Position numbers and translations under genes: made by a program
In this document: positions 1 to 8,467 of the stretch, one piece after another
How positions within the stretch are numbered: position 1 is the first letter of the stretch
Layout of the letters: each line of letters starts with the position of its first letter
NCBI GenBank assembly: GCA_015258715.1
Contig: JABZHR010000005.1
Span: 1 to 64,000 of the forward strand
Direction of reading: 5' to 3'
From: Atopobium sp.
GTDB taxonomy: Bacteria; Actinomycetota; Coriobacteriia; Coriobacteriales; Atopobiaceae
DNA: 64,000 nucleotides
Notes under the pieces: generated by a model
The model's database searches: none
The model's input: the letters and a program-made list of their open reading frames with translations, nothing else
Told to the model about the DNA's origin: nothing

Positions 1-1049
1 CCGGCAATCTGACCGACAACGATAACGACTGGGTTATCGAGTCCGTTGCTCAGAAGCAGGCATGCGCAGTCAAGCAGGCTTATGATGCTCTTACCCACGG
101 CCTTACCACTGTCGTTGAGATTGGCCGTAACGGTATTGCTATCCGCGACCTCGTTAACATGGGCATTATGCAGGGTCCTCGTATCTTTGCTACCGGCCTT
201 GGCCTTTGCCGCGTTGCTGGTCACGGTGACTCTCACCACCTGCCACTGCAGATTTCCAAGGACGGGCACCCTTGGGGCGACCAGGTAGACGGTCCATGGG
301 AGCTTCGTAAGGCAATTCGTCGTCGTCTCCGTGAAGAGCCTGACGGCATCAAGATCTGGGCAACCGGTGGCGGCATTTGGCGTTGGGACTCCGACCGTCT
401 GCAGCTCTTCTGCACCGAGGAGATCAAAGCAATTGCTGACGAGTGCGCACTGGTAGGCATCCCTCTGTACGCTCACTCCTACAACAACTTTGACGCTGCA
501 TATGACTGCGTCCGCTTTGGCTGCAAGCAGCTCATTCACGGCTTTGAGCTTGACGAGCGCACCATGAAGCTTATGGCTGAGCAGGGAACATACTTCACCC
601 CAACCATCGGCTTCCTGCCAACTTGGTACGGAACCTATCCACCAGACTGGACTCCAGAGCTTGACGCATTCCCAGGCGAGACTGTTGTCGAGAAGGGCCT
701 TGCACGCACCTACGCTAACCTACGTAAGGCTTATGATATGGGTATCACCATTACCATCGGCTCCGACTCCTTCAGTTTTGTCACTCCTTACGGCTACGTC
801 ACCATCGATGAGATGTATGACTTTGTCGAGAAGGTTGGCATCTCCATCCTTGATACTGTTGCAGCTGCTACTTACAACGGCGCAAAGATGCTTGGCAAGG
901 AGAACGAGTTTGGTGCTGTCAAGGAAGGCCTCTCCGCTGATATCCTCGTAGTCAAGGGCGACGTTGCTAACAACATCCGCGACCTCACGCCTGAGAACAT
1001 GGACGTCATCATGAAGGAAGGCAAGATTATTGATCGCGGTAGCTTCTAA
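1..1049 (+). CDS. Metal-dependent amidohydrolase family protein (5' truncated by window edge)
   Basis: The reading frame is open from base 3, so the gene starts before the window and only the C-terminal 348 residues or so are visible. The sequence fits the imidazolonepropionase/prolidase-like branch of the amidohydrolase superfamily. There is a GLTTVVEIG segment where the family has GxTTVRD, then KIWATGGG, then histidines in AHSYNNF and LIHGFELDE that would bind metal. A GSDSF segment carries the usual catalytic aspartate. Such enzymes hydrolyse amide or related bonds in small cyclic or peptidic substrates, using one or two metal ions in the cytoplasm. The N-terminal HxH metal motif lies off the window. 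The substrate cannot be predicted. A strong terminator follows the stop codon. Confidence 0.8.
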   Translation, partial: GNLTDNDNDWVIESVAQKQACAVKQAYDALTHGLTTVVEIGRNGIAIRDLVNMGIMQGPRIFATGLGLCRVAGHGDSHHLPLQISKDGHPWGDQVDGPWELRKAIRRRLREEPDGIKIWATGGGIWRWDSDRLQLFCTEEIKAIADECALVGIPLYAHSYNNFDAAYDCVRFGCKQLIHGFELDERTMKLMAEQGTYFTPTIGFLPTWYGTYPPDWTPELDAFPGETVVEKGLARTYANLRKAYDMGITITIGSDSFSFVTPYGYVTIDEMYDFVEKVGISILDTVAAATYNGAKMLGKENEFGAVKEGLSADILVVKGDVANNIRDLTPENMDVIMKEGKIIDRGSF

Positions 1050-1081
1050 GCTTCCAGCTCGATAATTTGTAACGCGAAGGT

Positions 1082-1120
1082 TGGGCCCTGACTCACTTAA
1101 GCGTCAGGGCCCACTTTTAC
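1082..1120 (+). terminator. Intrinsic terminator of the amidohydrolase gene
   Basis: A perfect 11-bp inverted repeat (TGGGCCCTGAC at 1082-1092, complement at 1103-1113) with a 10-nt loop is followed by a short T run. It sits 33 bases after the amidohydrolase stop codon. Confidence 0.85.
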
Positions 1121-1174
1121 CGGTAAGAAGTTTATTCTTTGATATAAAAGTTTGACATTTGATAGGAGCTCACT

Positions 1175-2320
1175 ATGTCTGAACCAAAGCAGGTGAAAAT
1201 TGTGCTGCTTACCGGCTATTTAGGCGCAGGTAAGACCACTATTTTGAACCACATTCTTTCTAACACTGAAGGTATTCACGCAGCAGTCATTGTCAATGAC
1301 ATTGGCGAGATTAACGTTGATGCTGGTCTTATTAAAGACGGCGGCTATGCTAAAGAAGGCGACGTTATTCCTCTGACCAACGGTTGTCTCTGCTGCACCC
1401 TTTCTAATGACTTGGCACTTCAATTGGGTGATTTGGCCGATACCGAGGAGTTTGACTACATCATTATTGAGGCTTCAGGCATCTGCGAACCAATCCCCAT
1501 TACCTATAACATTTCTGCATTCTGCAATCAGAGCCAGCATGCAACTAATCACTCTCACCTCAACCTTGATAACATCGTCGCAGTTGTTGACTGTGCTCGC
1601 ATGTTTGAGGAGTTCCACAACGGCGCCGATCTTCTCGACCCAGACATCGAAGAAGATGATATTGAAAACCTGCTTATTCAGCAGATTGAGTTCTGCTCTA
1701 CGTTGGTGCTCAACAAGACTGACCTGGTTACTCCAGAGCAGCTTCACGAGCTCAAGGCGCTTGTCCGCGGCCTGCAGAAAGACGCCGTTATTGTTGAGGC
1801 GGTCAACGGTGACATTCCAATGAGCGAGCTTATCAATACGGGCCGTTTTGACTTTGACAAAGCCTACGCCTCCGCTGCCTGGATGGATGCAATGGAGCAC
1901 CCTGAGGAGCACGAGGACCCAGAGGTTTTGGAGTACGAGATTACCACCTTTGTGTATCGCCGTCGTCGGCCATTTGACCTGGACAAACTCAATGAGTTTG
2001 TGGCTAGCTGGCCAAAGAACATCATCCGCGTCAAGGGTAGCGTTTGGATTTCGCAAGATCCCGAGATGAGCTTTGTCTTTGAGCAGGCCGGCAAGCAGGT
2101 CCAGTTCTACGAGAACGGTATGTTCTACGCATCGCTTCCAGAGGATGAGCGAGAAACCCTTCTTGACGAGAAACCCGAGCTACGCGCAGAATGGGATGAT
2201 GAATTGGGCGATCGTCAAACTAAGCTGTGCTTCATTGGCCGTCATATGAACCATGAAGAAATTGAAGCCGGTCTGGATGCATGCCTTACTGAGTATGTTC
2301 CTGACGAGTTTGACTACTAG
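1175..2320 (+). CDS. CobW/YjiA-type GTPase, putative metallochaperone
   Basis: A 381-residue G3E-family P-loop GTPase. The Walker A motif GYLGAGKTT is at about residues 14-22 and the family metal motif CxCC (GCLCCTL) at residues 71-74. An NKTD guanine-specificity motif lies near residue 180, and a CobW C-terminal domain fills roughly the last 130 residues. Family members deliver zinc, cobalt or other metals to client enzymes using GTP. The acidic stretch IEEDDIEN in the middle is unremarkable for the family. The ATG at 1175 is preceded by AGGAG at good spacing. The gene stands alone between two terminators, and no zinc-dependent client next to it identifies the metal. No Zur-like box was recognised upstream. 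Family assignment is firm, but the metal and the client are unknown. Confidence 0.88.
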   Translation: MSEPKQVKIVLLTGYLGAGKTTILNHILSNTEGIHAAVIVNDIGEINVDAGLIKDGGYAKEGDVIPLTNGCLCCTLSNDLALQLGDLADTEEFDYIIIEASGICEPIPITYNISAFCNQSQHATNHSHLNLDNIVAVVDCARMFEEFHNGADLLDPDIEEDDIENLLIQQIEFCSTLVLNKTDLVTPEQLHELKALVRGLQKDAVIVEAVNGDIPMSELINTGRFDFDKAYASAAWMDAMEHPEEHEDPEVLEYEITTFVYRRRRPFDLDKLNEFVASWPKNIIRVKGSVWISQDPEMSFVFEQAGKQVQFYENGMFYASLPEDERETLLDEKPELRAEWDDELGDRQTKLCFIGRHMNHEEIEAGLDACLTEYVPDEFDY

Positions 2321-2356
2321 CGTTTTCAGCGCCAAGAGCTCCGGCGCTTGAGACGA

Positions 2357-2385
2357 GGGACCCAGTTTATCCGGGTCCCTTTTTT
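2357..2385 (+). terminator. Intrinsic terminator of the CobW-type gene
   Basis: GGGACCC at 2357-2363 pairs with GGGTCCC at 2373-2379 and is followed by six Ts. It ends 16 bases before the sirtuin start, so the two genes are probably separate transcripts. Confidence 0.8.
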
Positions 2386-2401
2386 AGGTTAGAGGTGCCT
2401 A

Positions 2402-3253
2402 ATGACCAAGATTGAGCAGCTTAAAGACTGGATTCAGTCGTCAGATAACATTGTTTTCTTTGGTGGCGCAGGTGTGTCAACGGAAAGCGGTATTCCTGAT
2501 TTTAGGGGTACTAACGGTCTGTATCGTCAGGGCGGCATCAAGGTAGAAAACATGACCATTGGCCTGGGCCAAGACGGCTATGACATGGGAAAAGATGCCT
2601 ACGACTTAGGAAATGGCGTAACGGTTGACCCCGATAACGAGGAGTCTTTTGCCTACAGTAAGGCGCCAGACTTTACGCTTGAAGAGATCTTCTCGCTTGA
2701 TGTGTTTTTAGATTACCCCGCAGCGTATTACACCTATTTTAGAAATTCTCATCATTTGGGGGAGGCTCAGCCAAACATTGCTCACAAGTGGCTGGCAGAC
2801 TTGGAAGCTGCGGGAAAGTTGCGCGCGGTGGTGACGCAAAACATCGACGGATTGCATCAAGCCGCTGGTAGCAAGCGAGTATTTGAGCTTCACGGCAACG
2901 AGACGCGTTTTTACTGTCCCGAGTGCGGTCACACCTACACGCTTGATCAGATTGAAGAGCAGTCGTCTGTCGTGCCGCTTTGTCAATGCGGCGCAGTTAT
3001 TAGGCCTGATATCGTTTTTTACGGAGAGGGTCTTGATATGGACACGGTCTACGGCGCGCTGAATGCTATCTCACAAGCGGAGGTTCTTGTGGTTGCAGGA
3101 AGTTCGCTGGTAGTGCAGCCTGCCGCCGGTCTTCTCGACTACTACGAGGGCAACAAAATGGCCATTATCAACGACCAACCTACGCCGTACGATGGTCGCG
3201 CCAACCTGGTGATCAGAGACAGAATAGGCGCCGTCATAGAACAGCTCCTGTAG
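2402..3253 (+). CDS. SIR2-family NAD-dependent protein deacylase (sirtuin)
   Basis: A 283-residue sirtuin that would remove acyl groups from protein lysines using NAD. The NAD-binding GAGVSTESGIPDFRG block lies at residues 23-37, TQNIDGLH in the middle, and the catalytic histidine in FELHGN. Zinc cysteines are in FYCPECGH and LCQCGAV, and the C-terminal GSSLVVQPAAG loop is intact. It is longer than the common bacterial form of about 240 residues. An extra acidic, glycine-rich stretch lies at about residues 42-95, between the cofactor loop and the small domain. The catalytic His and all four zinc Cys are present, which argues for an active enzyme. Acyl specificity cannot be read from this sequence. 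The gene is monocistronic and converges on the pyrophosphatase gene across a shared terminator. Confidence 0.92.
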   Translation: MTKIEQLKDWIQSSDNIVFFGGAGVSTESGIPDFRGTNGLYRQGGIKVENMTIGLGQDGYDMGKDAYDLGNGVTVDPDNEESFAYSKAPDFTLEEIFSLDVFLDYPAAYYTYFRNSHHLGEAQPNIAHKWLADLEAAGKLRAVVTQNIDGLHQAAGSKRVFELHGNETRFYCPECGHTYTLDQIEEQSSVVPLCQCGAVIRPDIVFYGEGLDMDTVYGALNAISQAEVLVVAGSSLVVQPAAGLLDYYEGNKMAIINDQPTPYDGRANLVIRDRIGAVIEQLL

Positions 3254-3294
3254 AAAAACGCCTACCCGCAAAAGTGCAGGTAGGCGTTATCATT
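3254..3294. terminator. Bidirectional terminator between sirtuin and pyrophosphatase genes
   Basis: AACGCCTACC at 3257-3266 pairs perfectly with GGTAGGCGTT at 3279-3288. A-rich sequence flanks one side and a T-containing tract the other, so it can serve both convergent genes. Confidence 0.75.
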
Positions 3295-3345
3295 TCAATC
3301 AATGGCGAGAAATCCGACGCGCGAGAAACCCGAGAACCCCGTGAA

Positions 3346-5010
3346 TTAGTTGGCTTCCTCGGCGAGCGTCTGAAGCGTTGCCATGAGAGATGGAACAACC
3401 TGCTTCTTACGGCTGACAACACCTGGAAGAACAGCAATGTTGCCATCAACCTTTACGTTAAAGGCGCGCTCGATGACATTGGCAGCATTTGCACCGTAGA
3501 AGAGCATCTCGGTGACCTGGCTCTTAACGTCGGTAAACATGTAGAAGACCATTGGAAGCTCTTCGGACTTAGCGGCAGTCTCCAAGAATGGTCCAACAAG
3601 TTCCTCTGCAGCTTTGCGGCTGGACTCGGTCATGAAGGAGCCCTGGCCAACGCCAAACTTTACGCCGCCACGGCTGAATACCTTGTAGTCACCATGGAAG
3701 ACTTCTTCTGCAGTACGACCAGTGAGGTCTGCGCCAGCATCAAACATTTGCTCAGAGTAAGCGTCAATGTCTTCTCCGCAAATCTCTGCAAGCTTCTTAC
3801 CAGCAACAATATCGCGCTCAGTGCAGGTAGGGGAGCGGAATGCAAGGGTGTCGGAAAGAATTGCAGAGAGCATGAGGCCAGCAATATTCTTTGGAATCTC
3901 GATGCCGTACTCGTGGTAGAGGCCATAGATGATGGTGCAGGTGCAGCCAACAGGGACGTTTCTAAAGGTAATTGGGTTGGAAGTCTCAATGGAGCCGATG
4001 CGGTGGTGGTCAACAATCTCCATAATCTCTGCCTGCTCAAGACCATCAACTGCCTGAGTGCGCTCGTTGTGGTCAACAAGAATGACGTGCTTCTTGCGAG
4101 GATTCAAAAGACCAGGACCGCTGATAAGACCAGCTAAAGTTCCGTTCTCGTTGATAACAGGGAAGAAGCGGTGCCTTGAGTTGGTCATTTCCTTACGAGC
4201 ATCATCAATTGCGGTGTTGACGCTGAACTTAAGGATGTCGTCAGTGAGCATCTTCTCACGTACAGGCATAGACATGATAAGCAGGCGAGCTACCTCAAAG
4301 GTATCGCGAGGAGTGCTGATAATAGCGCAATCACGCTTTTTAGCCAGGTCAATGACGTCCTGAGCAATTGGAGCATCGCAAGAGACAATAAGGCAGGAAG
4401 CACCGTGCTCAACTGCGATAGTCTGGTTCTCATGGTTGCCAGCAACAACAATGATATCGCCAGCGTCAACAATCTCTGAAAGTGCAGAAGCGCTGGTACC
4501 AACGCGAATATTACCCTGCTTCACAACGCCCTGGGGATCACCAAGAACCATGGTGCCACCAAGCGTAGAAACAATATTTGCATAGCTTGTCTTAGCCTTA
4601 GAGAGCAGGTTTGGCTCGGAAAGGCTCATGTTTGCATTTGCAATATCTTTAACGGCAATCAGACCGGTAAGCTCTTCTTCCTCATCAGTAACGCAGAGTG
4701 TATCAAGCTTAACGTCTTGCATAAGCTGCCAAGCAGCATAAAGACTCATTCCAGCATCAACTTTTGGCTGAGTCTGAATCTCTGCATCTTTGATCTGAGG
4801 AGTAACGGTAGTAATAAGCTGCGGCTCCTCAAAACCAAAGTGGTTTAAGACAAAGGCAGTCTCACGGTTAAGAGAACCAGCGCGACGAGCTTCATAGATA
4901 GGGTTATCAATCTGATTTTTGAGATACGCATAAGAAATTGCAGCACAAATGCTGTCTGTATCTGGGTTCAAATGGCCAATGATATTTACTTTACGAATTG
5001 CTTCTGCCAT
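3346..5010 (-). CDS. ppaC: Family II manganese-dependent inorganic pyrophosphatase with CBS-DRTGG-CBS insertion
   Basis: A 554-residue DHH-type pyrophosphatase that hydrolyses pyrophosphate to phosphate in the cytoplasm and pulls biosynthetic reactions forward. The N-terminal metal motif GHLNPDTDSICAA is at residues 12-24, and the DHH signature EIVDHHRIG lies well downstream. Between them sits a regulatory insert. The first CBS domain is near DVKLDTLCVTDEEE, a DRTGG domain follows, and the second CBS domain is near MTNSRHRFFPVI. In this family CBS domains bind adenine nucleotides and tune activity. Plain family II enzymes are about 310 residues, and the extra length matches the insert. The start is supported by GGGAGG just upstream of the ATG. 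The gene is monocistronic, with a divergent promoter region of about 240 bp on its 5' side. Confidence 0.95.
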   Translation of the reverse strand: MAEAIRKVNIIGHLNPDTDSICAAISYAYLKNQIDNPIYEARRAGSLNRETAFVLNHFGFEEPQLITTVTPQIKDAEIQTQPKVDAGMSLYAAWQLMQDVKLDTLCVTDEEEELTGLIAVKDIANANMSLSEPNLLSKAKTSYANIVSTLGGTMVLGDPQGVVKQGNIRVGTSASALSEIVDAGDIIVVAGNHENQTIAVEHGASCLIVSCDAPIAQDVIDLAKKRDCAIISTPRDTFEVARLLIMSMPVREKMLTDDILKFSVNTAIDDARKEMTNSRHRFFPVINENGTLAGLISGPGLLNPRKKHVILVDHNERTQAVDGLEQAEIMEIVDHHRIGSIETSNPITFRNVPVGCTCTIIYGLYHEYGIEIPKNIAGLMLSAILSDTLAFRSPTCTERDIVAGKKLAEICGEDIDAYSEQMFDAGADLTGRTAEEVFHGDYKVFSRGGVKFGVGQGSFMTESSRKAAEELVGPFLETAAKSEELPMVFYMFTDVKSQVTEMLFYGANAANVIERAFNVKVDGNIAVLPGVVSRKKQVVPSLMATLQTLAEEAN

Positions 5011-5197
5011 CTTCGCCTCCCTGGTAATGTCGATGATGTAACTTTCTAATTAGAACACATTTTAGTAAGCACATTTTGTTTCTTTTTTAATACCACCTTG
5101 TAGTGTACCCCTCTCTCTTTTTACTTAGAACAGAAAATCGCAGAAAAACAGCGGGCGTACCTGTGAATCTGGTAAATGTGTATAGGACAAATGACAA

Positions 5198-5225
5198 TTC
5201 AAAAGTTGAAGGAAATTAGTACAAT
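5198..5225 (+). promoter_or_regulatory. Candidate sigma-70 promoter for the MORN protein gene
   Basis: TTCAAA at 5198-5203 and TACAAT at 5220-5225 with 16 bases between, on the coding strand of the next gene. The match is by eye only, and a transcription start near 5232 would leave a very short leader. Confidence 0.35.
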
Positions 5226-5249
5226 GAAATAGTTAACAAATCGATTGAA

Positions 5250-6068
5250 TTGGAATACCTAGTGAGTTCTCCTACGCGTTTTTCTGCTAAAAAAAGAAAC
5301 GCTCGTCATATGAATAAAGCGGCGTACGCCCCTGAGCCTTCATCTGAGGCAAGGGAAGTTGCGCCTGTAGAGGCACCGAAAGCTCCTGCAGAGAAGGCTG
5401 ATACTGCCACAAATCCAGCAGCTCCTCTGCAGGCTGCATCTGAGCAGCTTTCATCTGCTTTTGCGTCGTTTGCGCAGCGTAAGCCTGCGGAAGTGTCTGC
5501 TGCACAGCCTGCAGAAAAGTCTGCTATACAGCTCGCAGAAAAACCTGCAGAAAACATGCGGTCTAAAATTGCGCCAGAGAAAAAGAAGCGCCAGAAGACG
5601 CCTCTATCTGCACGCAAAAGCATTCGTGTGGAGAAGCGTCCTCGCAATCAAGCAGATCCGGAACCAGAGCAGCGTCATTCTCGCCCGGTGAGTGCGGGCA
5701 GAAGAAAGCTTGAGCTGGTAAGTGTCGTTGCAATTTTGGCGCTTGCGGTGCTCTCGATTGTTCTGGTTAACCGACCAAGCACAAAAACGCTGGTATTTGG
5801 CGACAATCAGGTGACGTATACCGGTACCACCATTCAGGGAAAGATGAATGGACAAGGTAAGATGACCTTTGAGAATGGCGATACCTACGAGGGAGAATTT
5901 GTCGACGGGTATTTCCAGGGTACGGGAACGTACACCTCAAAAGATGGCTGGACGTACGAAGGTCAGTTTGTAAAAGGCCAGGCAGATGGCCAGGGAAAGC
6001 TCACTACGCAAGACAGCATTGTGTACGAAGGAACTTTTAAGCAAGGGATTTATCAAAGTGCGAATTAA
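5250..6068 (+). CDS. Membrane-anchored MORN-repeat protein with long disordered N-terminus
   Basis: About 272 residues from a TTG start. GTG at 5262 and ATG at 5310 are alternatives, and none has a convincing ribosome binding site. The first 150 residues are rich in Ala, Pro, Glu and Lys and look disordered. One transmembrane helix follows (LVSVVAILALAVLSIVLV, about residues 156-173). The exported tail contains three to four MORN repeats, such as YEGEFVDGYFQGTGTY and YEGQFVKGQADGQGKL. MORN repeats form beta-hairpin platforms that bind lipid or protein. The gene overlaps the start of the acyltransferase gene by 11 bases and is probably co-translated with it, which suggests a shared envelope role. 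Topology is inferred from the single helix and the charge pattern. The exact function is unknown. Confidence 0.8.
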   Translation: MEYLVSSPTRFSAKKRNARHMNKAAYAPEPSSEAREVAPVEAPKAPAEKADTATNPAAPLQAASEQLSSAFASFAQRKPAEVSAAQPAEKSAIQLAEKPAENMRSKIAPEKKKRQKTPLSARKSIRVEKRPRNQADPEPEQRHSRPVSAGRRKLELVSVVAILALAVLSIVLVNRPSTKTLVFGDNQVTYTGTTIQGKMNGQGKMTFENGDTYEGEFVDGYFQGTGTYTSKDGWTYEGQFVKGQADGQGKLTTQDSIVYEGTFKQGIYQSAN

Positions 6069-7869
6069 ATGGTTTTCGCTTGTACGTATAACAGGACTTG
6101 TTTTAGTCCTCATATATCACTTTTTTAAGGACGCGCTTCCAGGCGGCTTCATTGGTGTCGACGTATTCTTTACGTTCTCGGGCTATCTCATCACGGCTCT
6201 TTTGATTGACGAGTTTGCTCGCTTTAGATCCATCGACGTCATTGGATTCCTGCGCAGGCGTTTCTACAGAATTGTTCCGCCGCTTGTGTTTATGGTGCTT
6301 GTGTGCACGCCGTTTCTTCTGCTTGTGCGTACCGAGTTCATTTCCGGTATTAAGTATCAGATTGCCGCAGCTCTTGGCTTTGTGACTAACTACTTTGAGA
6401 TTGTTCTGGGCAACAGCTACGAGAACCAATTTGCTCCTCATGTGTATCTACATACCTGGAGTCTTGCCGTCGAGATGCACTTTTATGTGCTCTGGGGTCT
6501 GTGCGCCTGGCTGCTTGCTTGCATAAGCAAAACAATTAGAAGCTATAAGGTAAAGATTGCTGGAGCTTCCCTGGTGCTGTTCGTTGTTACTTACTTGGCG
6601 ATGGCCAACGGCGCCCAAAACTCCACGAATCTTTCTATCCAGTATTTCTCGACGCAAACGCACGTGTTCCCCTTCTTTATCGGTGCGCTTTTATCGTGTG
6701 TTGCAGGAATTGCTCAGACGGGCGAGCTCTTTGACCAGCTCGAGCAGAAGCTTTCTACTCAGCTAACGCTTGTGGGCCTTGTGGCAAGCTGCGGCGTTCT
6801 TGTCTTCCTGAGCGTCTTCATGCACTTCGAGGATCTCTTCACGTACACCTTTGGTTTCCTTTTTGCCTCGCTCGCAGCAGCCGCAATGATTTTCTTTGCT
6901 CGCATGTTGCATCAAAAAACCGAGGGTATCAACGAGCCTGGCATCGTTTCTTTTGTGGCAGATACCAGCTACGGCGTGTATCTGTTCCACTGGCCTTTGT
7001 ACATTATTTTTGCCGAGAAGGTCGATCCAGTCCTAGCTGCACTCCTAACCCTGGTGCTTTCGTTTGTATTTGCAAGCTGCTCGTTCTATGTACTTGAGCC
7101 AGCGCTGGCAGGGAAGTCTCCGGAGATCTTCTCGCGCATCAAGCTTGATGGTCAGAAGGTTTTGCGAGGTGCCGGCCTTGCGCTTATTCCTTTTGCTGCG
7201 GCCGTTGCCTTTATTGCGCTAACCGCTCCACAGCTTAGCGATTTCCAGAACGATCTGCTGCTCAATGCTTCGTTGCAGGAGCAGAGTACCATGACCATGA
7301 CCCGCAAGCACGCGGACACCTCGCAGGCAAGTAATTACAACGTTGTTGAGGGAGTCACCTACATTGGCGATTCTGTCTCGCTTCGCGCTCGTTCTTACCT
7401 GCAGGATGCGCTGCCCGATGCTCAAATTGATGCTTCTGTTAGTAGAAACGTGGCAATGGGCGTAGATTTGCTGCAGTCTGCGATTGATAACAACACCCTC
7501 TACCAGGACGTTGTTGTTGCCCTGGGCACCAACCCTGTTGGCGGCGCCGATGCGGTTGATAAGATTGTGGACATGCTGCCGCGTGGACATCGTCTGATTT
7601 TTGTCACTCCGTATGACGGTAGAAACTCCGATCCAAATGCTGGTGCAAATGCCATCCGTGCTCATGAGCTTGAGCTCGCTCAACAGTACGACTTCATTAC
7701 CATTGCGGATTGGGCTCAGATTGCTCAGGATAATCCTGACATTTGGGCAGGTACTGACTACGTTCACTTTGGCTCTGATTCAGATTCCATCAATCGTGGT
7801 GGCACCCTGTATGCGCAGATGGTCAAAGACGCCGTAGAAAAAGCAAACCAGGGCCACGTCAAACCATAG
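6058..7869 (+). CDS. OatA-like membrane acyltransferase with C-terminal SGNH-type domain
   Basis: About 603 residues from GTG 6058, chosen because AAGGG lies upstream and the usual acyltransferase N-terminus begins there. An upstream in-frame ATG at 5986 would bury 72 bases inside the MORN gene. Residues 10-400 form an acyltransferase-3 domain with about ten membrane helices and the motifs LIYHFF, RRRFYRIVPP and HTWSLAVEMHFY. The extracytoplasmic C-terminus carries a GDS motif (YIGDSVSLRARS) and a late TDYVHFG, resembling the catalytic Ser and Asp-x-x-His of SGNH esterase-type domains. The architecture is that of peptidoglycan O-acetyltransferase OatA, which moves acetyl groups onto muramic acid. 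Other surface glycans are possible acceptors. Coupling to the MORN gene is unusual and may reflect a scaffold or accessory role. Confidence 0.88.
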   Translation: MRIKWFSLVRITGLVLVLIYHFFKDALPGGFIGVDVFFTFSGYLITALLIDEFARFRSIDVIGFLRRRFYRIVPPLVFMVLVCTPFLLLVRTEFISGIKYQIAAALGFVTNYFEIVLGNSYENQFAPHVYLHTWSLAVEMHFYVLWGLCAWLLACISKTIRSYKVKIAGASLVLFVVTYLAMANGAQNSTNLSIQYFSTQTHVFPFFIGALLSCVAGIAQTGELFDQLEQKLSTQLTLVGLVASCGVLVFLSVFMHFEDLFTYTFGFLFASLAAAAMIFFARMLHQKTEGINEPGIVSFVADTSYGVYLFHWPLYIIFAEKVDPVLAALLTLVLSFVFASCSFYVLEPALAGKSPEIFSRIKLDGQKVLRGAGLALIPFAAAVAFIALTAPQLSDFQNDLLLNASLQEQSTMTMTRKHADTSQASNYNVVEGVTYIGDSVSLRARSYLQDALPDAQIDASVSRNVAMGVDLLQSAIDNNTLYQDVVVALGTNPVGGADAVDKIVDMLPRGHRLIFVTPYDGRNSDPNAGANAIRAHELELAQQYDFITIADWAQIAQDNPDIWAGTDYVHFGSDSDSINRGGTLYAQMVKDAVEKANQGHVKP

Positions 7870-7929
7870 AAGCCCGGGCCACGCCGTAAAAGGCCACGTC
7901 AATTACAGAAGGCTACGTCAACCACAGTT
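7852..7929 (+). repeat. Degenerate tandem repeat at the acyltransferase 3' end
   Basis: Four imperfect units of about 16-20 bases begin with GGCCACG or GGCTACG, for example GGCCACGTCAATTACAGAA. The first unit runs through the acyltransferase stop codon. The array looks like local slippage and contains no ORF. Confidence 0.6.
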
Positions 7930-8172
7930 TATTGCCATTCTTCCAGCTCGTTTGCGACGTGCGGTTGAATGGCAATTTGCATTTCGAGTGTGCTAGATGG
8001 CTTGGAAATCTGGTAACCCTCGCGACAAACCGTCTGAAGACGGCGATCTGACGCAAGCTATGATCACAATTAATGGCTTAATTCATTTTCATGTATATAT
8101 AAGGTTCGATATACGTAATGATGAATAACAATAGATAAATAGTTTAACTACCACTATTTTTAAGCCTTCAAC
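7930..8172. other. Non-coding spacer with one long-loop inverted repeat
   Basis: Between the acyltransferase and the first dispersed repeat no ORF is supported. ATTGCCATTC at 7931-7940 pairs with GAATGGCAAT at 7967-7976 around a 26-nt loop and may act as a weak terminator. The rest is AT-rich and featureless to the eye. Confidence 0.4.
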
Positions 8173-8303
8173 AACACACCTATGTCAGATAATCTGCTTA
8201 ATCCGGGGCGAAAAACACACCTAAGTCAAATAATCTGCAAGATATAGAGGTTTTGGGTGCAATGTATATGCTTTTTAAGCAGATTATCTGACATAGGTGT
8301 GTT
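8173..8303. repeat. Dispersed palindromic element, family A, copy 1 (131 bp)
   Basis: The element is bounded by a perfect 28-bp inverted repeat, AACACACCTATG...TCTGCTTA at 8173-8200 and its complement at 8276-8303. A second direct copy of the arm, starting AACACACCTAAG, lies inside at 8214-8240. Related elements occur at 18357-18487 (also exactly 131 bp) and 33286-33468. There is no ORF. It lies 165 bp before ettA, and the 8304-8467 spacer after it is GC-rich and without features. Confidence 0.8.
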
Positions 8304-8467
8304 TTCGTGTTTTGCAACCGCTCCCGCGTGCCTCGCATCCCGCACCTGCACGCCTTGCGACGCACCCGCCCCCCTCTTTCCTGCTCCTTCTGCGGTGGAG
8401 TCCTTTCAATATTTCATTAGAATGGATATGTGAATATTTCATCTGACAGCCCCTTAAGGAGGAGCAC

